From the NCBI GenBank assembly GCA_037952775.1, contig JBANAY010000003.1:16120001-16184000 (forward strand): a stretch of 64,000 nt of DNA, given 5' to 3'. This DNA is from Clonostachys chloroleuca. Lineage: Eukaryota; Ascomycota; Sordariomycetes; Hypocreales; Bionectriaceae. Of this stretch, positions 1-8,945 are shown in pieces. The notes beneath the pieces were generated by a model that did not search any database, was not told the origin of the DNA, and worked only from the letters and a program-made list of their open reading frames with translations. Made by a program: the position numbers and the translations under genes. Every line of letters begins with the position of its first letter. Position 1 is the first letter of the stretch.

Positions 1-1330
1 GCCAAGACGTGGGTCTACACGTCCCCCGATCCAGCAGGGAAGTGGGAGCTGGCAGGATCGCTTGACCAATGTTTCTACGACGTGGGCATCTTGATTGACG
101 ATGACGATACCATGTATCTCGCATCCGGCAGATATAACATCAGCGTTACCCAGCTCTCCGAAGACGGCTTGAGTGTCGTCCGCGATGAGGTATTCCAGTT
201 CGATATCCCCGATTTGACCCAGCGCAAAGGCTAACATAGTTCATTTGAATGTCACAGTTTGTCTGGTTAGATAGTGTGAGGTATCTCGAGGGAGCTCGCT
301 TTTACCACATCGACGGATACTACTATATCTGGCTCACAGGCCCGCCGCCAATGAGCAGCATGTTCTCCGAGCCGACAATCCCTGGGGTCCATATACGGAG
401 CATTCCATTCTCGAATCGATCAAGGGCCCAATTCCCAACTCTGGCGTGCCCCATCAGGGAGCCATTGTCGACACACCAAATGGCGACTGGTACTACATGA
501 GCTTCCTCGACGCCTACCCGCTCGGGCGCATCCCTGCCCTCGCTCCCATAAAATGGGAAGACGGGTGGCCGAACCTGGTGACGGATGAGAACGGCGCCTG
601 GGGCCAGTCGTACCCCAAGCCAAACATCCAGACCGAGAAGACGGTGGAGAATCCCTTGGGTCCGTTCACGGATTCCTTCAACGGGGAGACTTTAAGGAAG
701 GGATGGGAATGGAACCACAACCCGGACAACTCGGCCTGGTCTCTGGGACCGGATGGACTTACTCTGAAAACAGCCACGGTAACAACCGACCTGTATGCCG
801 CCCGCAACACGCTCTCGCATCGTATCATCGGTCCCAAAAGCACGGCCACATTCCGACTGAACGCCGCAAACCTGGTCTCTGGCGATACGGCTGGCGTCGC
901 TCTCCTACGTGACGACTCTGCCTACATTGGCTTACACAAAAATGAGGATGGCTCACTCGTGCTCCAACTCGTCGGAAACATCACCATGGCCGACAACGGT
1001 AACGGCTGGCAGACAACTTCAGAAGGAGCGGAGCTGGCGCGGGAGACAGAGGGCCTTGAGGCGGTAGCGTCTGGCGAGGGGGACATCTGGCTGCGAGTGA
1101 CGGCCGACGTGCATCCAACCTTTGGCGTAGCACCAGAGAAGGGGAACAACCCGGCCAGGTTCGAGTACAGCACTGACGGGATTGAGTTCAAACAGCTGGG
1201 ATCGGAGTGGCAGCTGCACAATCGCTGGCAGTTCTTTATGGCGTTCCGCTTTGCTGTGTTCAATTTCGCCGAGTCTGCCTTGGGCGGGTCGCTCCTTGTG
1301 AAGGAGTTTGCCTTGACGGTTCCCAACTGA
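1..1330 (+). CDS. GH43 glycoside hydrolase, 3' part; frame broken by one base
   Basis: The visible part is the C-terminal half of a family 43 glycosidase (beta-xylosidase/arabinofuranosidase type, normally secreted, acting on hemicellulose); the N-terminus lies outside the window. Seen: a propeller segment (FYDVGILIDDDDTMYLASG), then YLEGARFY near 290, whose Glu matches the family general acid, then NSGVPHQGAIVDTP and DWYYMSFLDAYPLGRIP, all typical GH43 blades. From about 670 a C-terminal beta-sandwich (GH43 C2/ConA-like) domain follows, beginning DSFNGETL. The stop is TGA at 1328-1330. Oddities: a 41-nt GC-AG intron at 230-270 best joins the first two blocks in phase, and the frame changes by one missing base between WLT (about 336) and NEQHVLRADNPWGPYTE. 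Adding one base in the G/C run at 339-343 restores a continuous family-like reading. Either a base-call error or a recent frameshift pseudogene. Family assignment is firm; exact substrate is not. Confidence 0.85.
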
Positions 1331-1986
1331 TTGGAGCATGTGTCCTCCATATGTGCTTGAGAAAGTAAGAGGCCGGGCCGAGATAGATTTTCAGTGAAGT
1401 AGGAGTTTATATCAAGTCAATAACCTAAAATTGCCTTCTTAACTTACACGGCGACCTCGGGTGATGCTCCACCAATGCCAAGACACATGTTAGAGCGTGA
1501 TCGTGATGCAGTTCAGGCCTGGAATAGATCAGGATCTTTCATTCAGAGAAACCGAAACAAGTCCCGTCCAATGAATCGAAAGTAACTTGCCAGTCAGCAG
1601 TTTGAACTTTGGGCTGTGAATAGGATATGTACCTGCGCGCAAAAGAACAAGTCAGCACTAATTGTGTAGGTAGTGCTGCATACAAAGGTTCACCCAGAGT
1701 CGCACAATGAAGCAATGCCACATAGATCATTCCAACCAAATGGCAACACCCAAAGAATCCTGCGAATCCTTGGATACATATAGCCACCAACTCGGCTAAG
1801 TCGCAGCTGTCGCAGAATGATGGAGGGGTGCACGATGCACAACACAATCCCCCTCACCCCGTGCGGCTGAACTCGAATACGCCTAGCTCAACAGAAACGG
1901 TCGTGTAACGTGCAGAATATAAATATAGCAATTTCCTTTTCTTCAGCGCGCCGTCAACCTCAGGCCATGTGTCGAGCTTCTGTTAA
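1331..1986. other. Intergenic; promoter of the downstream orphan gene
   Basis: No coding signal on either strand. A TATA-like stretch (tataaatata) lies near 1918-1928, about 60 nt before the ATG at 1987. A short upstream ORF at 1967-1990 is listed separately. Confidence 0.5.
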
Positions 1987-1990
1987 ATGA
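1967..1990 (+). promoter_or_regulatory. Seven-codon uORF overlapping the main start
   Basis: ATG at 1967 opens MCRASVK and stops at TGA 1988-1990. That TGA shares bases with the ATG at 1987 (ATGA), the geometry of termination-reinitiation. It lies downstream of the TATA-like element and so probably within the leader. Its regulatory role is inference; if translation really begins at the downstream ATG (2089) the overlap is less meaningful. Confidence 0.4.
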
Positions 1991-3138
1991 GCGTCAGCTC
2001 GGCTGTTGGTTCTCCATACCTCTGTCCACCCTCTCTTCTATATCACCACCCATACCCTCGCCTGGGAACAAACACCAGTCTGTCAGGGATGCGCGCCATC
2101 TTCCAGACCATCAGAAAGAACCGGCGCGAGAACAAGGAAAAGCGCCGGCGCTATAAAGCCCTAGGCGGCACGCCCATCGAGCGCCGCGCCCTCCGTCAGC
2201 TGATCCCGGTGCACGTCCGCGCGCCGCAGCACATCTCATCCAACAACCCGGACTACTGGCCGTCGATATGGCGCGCCGTGCAGCAGGAGACGCGCGGCGC
2301 CGTCCAGGCCCGCATGGACGAGGAGTCGGCCGCCGGGCGCGGGAGCCAGATCTGGTACTCGTTCCGCGCCGAGCAGGGCCGGATGGTGCATCGCGCGCTG
2401 CTAGTTCACGGGTTCAAGTACGAGCTGCGGCGGCATCGGGACACCAAGACCGTCATCGACGTGCAGCCGTGCGAGGTGCGGGACGAGCTCATCCGGGCTG
2501 CGACGACGCCGTGCCAGAGCCTGGCGACGGGCGGCCACATTGTCTGTCTGGTCGGGTGGACGAGGGCGCCCAAGGAGGCCGTGGACAAGCTCTGGGACAA
2601 GGCCATCGCGAGGCCGAACGAGGGCCAGGTAAGGGATCCGAAGAGCCAGTTTAGACGGTTCGCGTCCCTCGTCTCCATGTACCAGGCCCGGGACGCCAGC
2701 TGGGTTGTGCTCAGCACGGGCTGGACGTTCAACAGACCGGCGCATGGGCTGTATGATCCGCCTGCGAGTGTGGCAGCGACGTGGTCCGAGAGGATATCCA
2801 GGGTGCGGCCTATGCTGAGCCCGCAGCAGGCTCAGGTAGCAGATCAGAACATCGCGTGGCTGCAGCACTATATCCTAGCCCAGGAGAACTCGTATGTGAC
2901 CAATGTGTCTCAGAAGCGTGATTCCTCGAATGATCCGCATGGCGGAGCTGGAGGCTCGGGTGTCAGCAGTGATTCTCAATGGGCAATGGCCGAAGAGGGC
3001 GGCACCAGCGACGGTGGTAATGGTCATGGAGGAGGTTCCTACGATTCGGGCGATGGAGGGAACGCATATGGAGGCACTGACGGAGGAGATGGAGGAGGCG
3101 GAGGAGGTGGTGATGGCGGAGGCGGCGGTGGCGAGTAA
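1987..3138 (+). CDS. Orphan protein with glycine-rich tail
   Basis: A 383-residue single-exon ORF with strongly GC-rich codon use, unlike the AT-richer flanks, so probably a real gene. I do not recognise the family. A basic N-terminal stretch (RKNRRENKEKRRRYKALGG, about residues 42-60) is followed by a compact region of roughly 240 residues containing IWYSFRAEQGRMVHRALLVH and WVVLSTGWTFNRP. A low-complexity tail from about residue 318 is nearly all Gly, Asp and Ser. No signal peptide or membrane span is evident. Two starts are possible, 1987 (preferred because it sits just after the TATA-like element and uORF) and Met35 at 2089 (MRAIFQT), which begins the conserved-looking part. Lineage-restricted fungal proteins commonly have such tails. 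No function can be given. Confidence 0.6.
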   Translation: MSVSSAVGSPYLCPPSLLYHHPYPRLGTNTSLSGMRAIFQTIRKNRRENKEKRRRYKALGGTPIERRALRQLIPVHVRAPQHISSNNPDYWPSIWRAVQQETRGAVQARMDEESAAGRGSQIWYSFRAEQGRMVHRALLVHGFKYELRRHRDTKTVIDVQPCEVRDELIRAATTPCQSLATGGHIVCLVGWTRAPKEAVDKLWDKAIARPNEGQVRDPKSQFRRFASLVSMYQARDASWVVLSTGWTFNRPAHGLYDPPASVAATWSERISRVRPMLSPQQAQVADQNIAWLQHYILAQENSYVTNVSQKRDSSNDPHGGAGGSGVSSDSQWAMAEEGGTSDGGNGHGGGSYDSGDGGNAYGGTDGGDGGGGGGGDGGGGGGE

Positions 3139-6100
3139 TTTCAAGTTCAAGTAGACTCTCGATCCTTGTTGTCGTTGTCATCTGTTGAAGCGATCAAATG
3201 TCTCCCATTGATGTCAATTCTCCGTGGCCTACCCTATGCTCCTGCTCAACCACCGACTTCATGTATTGCATCAACAAATTAGCGACTTCCTTTGAGCAAC
3301 CTGAATAGCTGGATCAGATAAATGGCAATAGTATGCTCCCGTGATTAATTCTAGTCCTGCGGCGATATTAATCTAGCATTGCAAAACATCAATTATCACA
3401 TGATGTCTATGGCACGATTTCAACAAAAGCCTTATTCTACGATAAATGCAATAACTCCAACAAAAACTATTCAAAATATTTACCCCCCACAGCATTTCTT
3501 AGAAAAATGACATAGAATGGGATTTTTAGTTAATACGTTGACTCAATGGCATCGTTGAACTTGGAAGTTGCCTGTCTGCTTTGCCTTGATGTGCCAATCT
3601 CGGGATGGCCACTGAAAGAGAGTGCTAGGTGTGAATGAATCAACACCACGAAGCTTTACATAGTATTTACAATAATTAAAGAATATTTGACCCATAGCCG
3701 CGACCTCATTGCATCCGAGTCTGCATGCTATTTGCGGGAGCACTTGAAACCAGTGTTCGCCGTGTGCTTCATGACGGTGGCCAGTGAGCACTGCTCTGTT
3801 TCCCAATGGGAACACGAGATTCATGCCTTTCGCCCCAATTAGGTTGCTTACTCCGAACGCCTCAATGCATCGAGATTCTCGGGTTATTATTGCAGGTGCC
3901 ACGAGCGTCTGATTCATTGGGCAGGAATGCGGAAGACGGAGGATGAGGAGAACTTTCCAGAAAATCCGCGAAACAATGTGAGACAATATTCATCTATCTA
4001 GTGAGTGAACATGACGTGCTTGGAATAATCCCGGCGTCTATTGTGAAATGATTTATCTATTAGAGCCGGACATCATGACCACGCTCGCCATGAAACAGAT
4101 AGTGAGCCTTTTCTGTTTGTCTACAACAGCCACGAAAATCTGCAAATCATTCGCAGTAATACGGGCATCATTACTTTACGTCTACCCACAGGCTACGAGA
4201 CTAGATGAAATTTACAGCAGGACAAGCCGTTATTGTATTTAGGCTGGATAGGGATGGGAGACTCGAGCCCTGTGTCAACGGTTAGTGTTCAAAATAATCA
4301 GCACTTTTGCACCTCTGATATCATTGATGAATCATATAAATTAAATGAAGAGGCTGAATACGGCCATTTAATTCAACGAGACAGTGTCAGGGTCTCAGAG
4401 TGGCGGTGTCGACTTATTGCAAAGTGTGACATGGGAAAACTGGAAGCGAAATAAGATGGCTTGATGATGATTCTACGCGGGGGCTACGTTACGTCGCCGC
4501 AAGGAACCGAAAAGGCTGGCCAGGTACAACTCCATCGAGACCGGGATCATTACGGCTACCCTTGCTCCAGCTAAAGACACGATCTGCGGGGGCAGGCAGC
4601 CAGGTTCTCGCCCTAGACTCTCATCTGTCGAGAACGTTGAAGAAAATCAACGCAGATCCGGCACAACGGCGTACTTTGAACGATCCCACATCCCATATGA
4701 GGTATGAAGATACAGCCGGCCAGACGGTCTATATAGTACTGTTAGTGCATGACATGCTTCCTCGACCCAAGTCGTCTCCCTAGCACAGCATTTCCGCCTA
4801 GCGCCAACAAGGGGACTGATTCTCGGGGAGGCAATGTTCGCGAGGCAGCCGAGACCCAGGCAGCACCTTGCTCATCCACCAGATGGCCAACAGGTACGGG
4901 TATCACAGGGGATCTTCCGGCCAAGGCGGCGACTAACCGAAGGCCAAGGAGCGCAAGATATTGCCTGGATATGGGATTTGGCGACTCTGGTAGGTTCTCC
5001 GCATGTTTCGCCACGAACTCGTGGACAAACAATAGATGATTACAACTCCTAGGAGGAGAGCAGATCACAATAGTGTCTGAGACTGAGACACGGCTCATGC
5101 AACAGCAATTTGACGGGAGGTGAGACAAGTCAAAGATGTGGAATCACAAGGAAGTCGCATGAACACGGCACTGTTGAGATGTAACGGGTAGAGAGACAAA
5201 AGGCGGACACAAAGCAAGAATATGAGTCCACAAAAATAGCAGCGTTCGGCATTGATGGTTACTTTCTTACAGTAAGACGTAAAATTGAGGTGACGGTTGG
5301 TGTTTGTACCAGCGAGCCATCCAAGATGTCAAAGCTGCCGCACTTGTCCAGATCGGTGTTTGATGAAACGCACTTGTCAGGGCCTTCGGATAATAATATT
5401 ATATCATCATCCATTAAAAAGAAAGAACAATAAATAACCTTGACAGACCAAAGTGCTTTTTATTTACGGTGGTTGGCCGGGGTGCTGCTTTGCCACACGA
5501 GGGATGAGTAGTCAAGGAATATCGGAAGTGAGGGAGCGCAGTGTACTCCGTATGTGGTATCGAATCAGATGCAGGCGGTAATCAGCCAAAGAGCTCGCGC
5601 TCGCACTCGTTCTTTCTAGAGCAGGAATCCTTCTTCCCGCCAAGCGAGGTGCCAAGGTCGCCGGTATACATAATGTATGCAGCGTGACTAGCCACCACAA
5701 TTTCCCCAATACGACGTTCGTGTGACTGCATATACATAATCCCAGGTCCGGCCCTGCCCTGGGAGAAGGCGCGCATCAATCGACAGCCGCCCTCATGCTG
5801 TATGATTCATGCTCTGCCAGGGCCACGTGCTTACAGGAGATGTGAGTTGCACGGGAGCTTATCCGAGAGAACAACCTGGGTGCAATAACATCCCAGCAAC
5901 TGGGCGAGGCGAGATAGGCAAGCGAGTGGTCAAAGGCCCCAAAGCAGGACAAAGGTCCAAGACCTCGACCCGCCGGTGCCCTTCCTTCGGTCCAAGCTTT
6001 CGGTCTGTTCTCTTCTGTCTGAGGCCCGGGCAAGCGACTGGCCAATGGCGGCCCACAAGATTCGAGCTCCTCCCGGCACGAGTCCGCTGTGGCGGATTCA

Positions 6101-7754
6101 TGCTTCTCTGGGGGGTTTGTCTCCTCTATATTGCCCTGCCCTGCCACTTGATGCAAGGCACAGGGCCAGACCCGAGCAGGCAACTCGCACAGAGCACAAG
6201 AGGAAAAGAGGCTGCAAGGGGAACCCCGAGGACCAAGACAGGTGAGCATTATTCAGCCGTGATCTAATCAAACCATGCGCCGTCCAGGCGCCTTGATTGG
6301 CAAGCATCCCTCAACGAGCGAGCATCGCTGTTGGGCTGAGGGCCCTTTTGGGAATCCGTCCTTGATCCCTGCCCCCTTCCCTTTCCCCTCCCCTCGTATC
6401 GCAGGAACCAGCCGACGACTCCGAGTGGATGATCCAGCCAAGCCCCAGCCAAGGTACCAAGAGCGGAAGCGCGCGAGGGGCCAAAGAGCACAGCACACGA
6501 GGACAAGCGGCCGTGCGTGCTTTGTTTTTTCTCGTCCGTCGAAAGACAGGAGCACACATGTCTCTCTGCCTGTAACGATCCAATGAGCGGCGAGTCGTGA
6601 TCTGGCTCCCCATGATTCGTTCCATGGATCAGAACCCCTGACGCCGAATTTTTCTAGCCTCTGCCACCCCCACAACTCACCACGGCCAAAGCCCATCGAC
6701 TAAGAAAAATCGTTCCACAGCGACCGGAGTTAGCCTGTGGGAGGCCCCGTCGCTGGGCTGGCAGGGGTGAGGGGAAGGGCGAGAGTTTGATTGCGAGCAA
6801 AAGTAAGCCCTACTGTATTGGGCCAGGGGCGCATCTATTCACGGCAGGTGGATGGTGGTATTCTACAGAGTAGGCAATGTAGTGAGTGGTATTTTAAGCA
6901 GCAATGTCATGTAGCCCAAATGAGCGGTTCATTTGCGGGCTTCGCTCAATCAGAGCAGAGGCGTGAGCATGTAATACGTGGCGCCCGGCAGGGTCGTACA
7001 CAGCCAACCGCCGACGACACACCCATCACATCGTCTGAGCTCTGGGCAGAGGTTCAGCTGGGCTTGATTACGGCCTCTGCCAAGCACAATCGGTCAGTCT
7101 GCTCTGGGTGGGCAGTGGTGATAACATGAACGCCCCTTTCTGGGGGGATCAGCGTTCTAGATGGTTTGCGTCTAAGTGGATGATCGCTATTTGGTTAGAT
7201 CTCTCTCGGACTGTCCACGAGGACGACGAGCCCATTGGAAAGTCAGCGAGCAGAGGGTACGCAGAAGACTGGGATTCGCAACACAAGGTCCAAGAGGCCC
7301 GCCAACCCGCATGCCTTGGCCCAAGTAGGAATTGGTGCCTGTCGAGCATGACCGGGATGCTACCACATACCTGCTCACCACTCTCGGTTGGGTAATATTG
7401 CATCGTGGGTCTAAGTCAGGTACGACAGGCACACAGACAAACAAAGGACTACCCGCTGAGGCGCATGGGGTGTGCGTATCTCTGCGTGCGAGTGTTCTGG
7501 GCAGCGGCAAGACTGAGTATATAGTCTCACAGCACCCGCTGATCCCTCTTTTCTACGCCCGCTCTTTCTTCAGTTGAAGTTTTGTTCAGCCTAACTTGGT
7601 GTCAGTCATTCTTTTTTGGATTTTCCTATTCCATCTACACTCGCTTGGTAGACAGACTTTATTATCTCTGTCACCGTAATAATATTCAAAGCTCCAACCC
7701 AATTCACTCAAGTAATACCGGCTCAGCCAACTTCACACAACCCAAACCTTCAAG
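3139..7754. other. Gene-poor, AT-richer 4.6 kb region
   Basis: No recognisable gene. ORFs are short, overlap on both strands and have unbiased codon use. The longest (minus 3543-3986, 147 codons; plus 5809-6267, 152 codons) match no family I know. The last 250 nt form the promoter and leader of the GPI-protein gene at 7755. No tRNA, terminal inverted repeat or transposase motif was seen. Confidence 0.5.
7518..7524 (+). promoter_or_regulatory. TATA box of the GPI wall protein gene
   Basis: TATATAG lies about 230 nt before the ATG at 7755 and is followed by a pyrimidine-rich stretch (7540-7620), the usual layout of a strongly expressed filamentous-fungal gene with a long leader. Confidence 0.45.
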
Positions 7755-8945
7755 ATGCTTCCTCGTCTTATGCTCCTCGGCGGCCTGCCCCTCGCTGCCC
7801 AAGCTTTCACCCCCGTCGTCCCCAAGGATGTCTCTGCCGTCAAGCGCTTCGACTTCAAGGAGGCTGTTGCCGTCCACGAGGTTCGTCACTTCAAGGCCTC
7901 CACTGCCGTCGCTTCTGTGACCCCCACTCCCACTGGTACTCCCACTGGCGCTACTCCCACCAAGACTCCTGACGCTGGTGACGATGAGTGCGATGATGAT
8001 GAGGGTGACGACGATGACAACAACAACGGCGGTGGTAACAACGGTGGCGATGATGATGACGATGATGATGAGTGCGATGATGGTGATGATGATGACAACA
8101 ACGGTGGTAACAATGGTGGTAACAACGGCGGCAACAATGGAGGAAACAACGGTGGTAACAACGGAGGCAACAATGGCGGTAACAACGGCGGCAACAATGG
8201 TGGTAACAACGGAGGAAACAACGGCGGTAACGGCGGCGATGCTACTACTGTCCCTGCTCCTCCTACTTCCACCTTCACCACCACCAGCACTTACACCATC
8301 ACCAAGTGCCCCGAGACTGTCACCAACTGCCCCATTGGTTCTGTCACCAGCGAGACCATTGTTGTCACTCCTACCCCTACCCTCACCCTGACCAGCTACA
8401 GCACCTACACTGTTACCAAGTGCCCTGAGACCGTCACAAACTGCCCCGTCGGCCATGTCAGCACTGTCACCGTCACCTGGTGCCCTGCCTCCAGCGACAT
8501 CCACACTCTCCCCGGCGGCAACGTCTGCGTTGGCAGCGGCTGCGGTGTTCCCAGCACCGCCGCCCCCGGCGTCTCTACCACCGGTGGCAACTCTCCCAAC
8601 CAGCCTCACCCCACTGGCGGCAACTCTGGCAACGGTCCCAAGCCCTCTGGCAGCTCCCCCTCCGTTCCCCAGACCACTGGCGGCAACTCTCCTCACCAGC
8701 CTCAGACCACTGGCGGTAACTCTCCCAACCAGCCTCAGCAGAGCCACCCCCCTACCTGGGGCAGCAACTCTACCGTTGTCCCTATCCCCGGCACCACCCA
8801 GAGCCTCACCACCTCCTTCACCAGCAAGAACTCCCCCAACGCCCCCACCACTGGTGTCACTCCCGCCCCTACCAGTGGTGCTCTTGCCAACGCTCCTGCC
8901 TTCGTCGCCGTCTTCGTCGGTGCCCTCTTTGCTACTCTTCTGTAA
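7755..8945 (+). CDS. GPI-anchored Asp/Asn/Gly-rich cell wall protein
   Basis: A 396-residue secreted protein predicted to be GPI-anchored in the plasma membrane or wall. Seen: an N-terminal signal peptide (MLPRLMLLGGLPLAAQA, cleavage likely before FTPVV), a Pro/Thr segment (TPTPTGTPTGATPTKTP), two acidic clusters (DDECDDDEGDDDDNNN and DDDDDDDECDDGDDDD), about a dozen tandem NNGG units (8096-8238), and two cysteine modules KCPETVTNCP (8305-8333 and 8419-8447). A Ser/Thr/Pro/Asn-rich region with TTGGNSPNQP-type repeats follows. The C-terminus is a hydrophobic GPI-transamidation tail (APAFVAVFVGALFATLL) after small residues. CPETVTNC modules occur in other fungal GPI wall proteins. Codons are strongly C-ending, suggesting high expression. 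Adhesion, wall or cation-binding roles are inference. The long minus-strand ORF across it is a shadow of repeat codons. Confidence 0.85.
   Translation: MLPRLMLLGGLPLAAQAFTPVVPKDVSAVKRFDFKEAVAVHEVRHFKASTAVASVTPTPTGTPTGATPTKTPDAGDDECDDDEGDDDDNNNGGGNNGGDDDDDDDECDDGDDDDNNGGNNGGNNGGNNGGNNGGNNGGNNGGNNGGNNGGNNGGNNGGNGGDATTVPAPPTSTFTTTSTYTITKCPETVTNCPIGSVTSETIVVTPTPTLTLTSYSTYTVTKCPETVTNCPVGHVSTVTVTWCPASSDIHTLPGGNVCVGSGCGVPSTAAPGVSTTGGNSPNQPHPTGGNSGNGPKPSGSSPSVPQTTGGNSPHQPQTTGGNSPNQPQQSHPPTWGSNSTVVPIPGTTQSLTTSFTSKNSPNAPTTGVTPAPTSGALANAPAFVAVFVGALFATLL
8096..8238 (+). repeat. Tandem Asn-Asn-Gly-Gly coding repeats
   Basis: A run of 12-nt units of type aacaacggtggt/aacaatggcggt encodes NNGG about a dozen times. 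Synonymous third-base variation between units shows that the protein repeat, not only the DNA, has been kept. Confidence 0.85.

Noticed and set aside
3543..3986. 147-codon minus-strand ORF
   Set aside because: Isolated in AT-rich DNA, no recognisable motif or splice context; cannot be supported as a gene.
5776..6267. Overlapping ORFs of about 150 codons on both strands
   Set aside because: Coding cannot be on both strands; neither shows a family motif or biased codons.
7704..8747. 347-codon minus-strand ORF across the GPI gene
   Set aside because: Val/Ala/Gly/Thr repeats mirror the repeat codons of the sense gene; no motif of its own.
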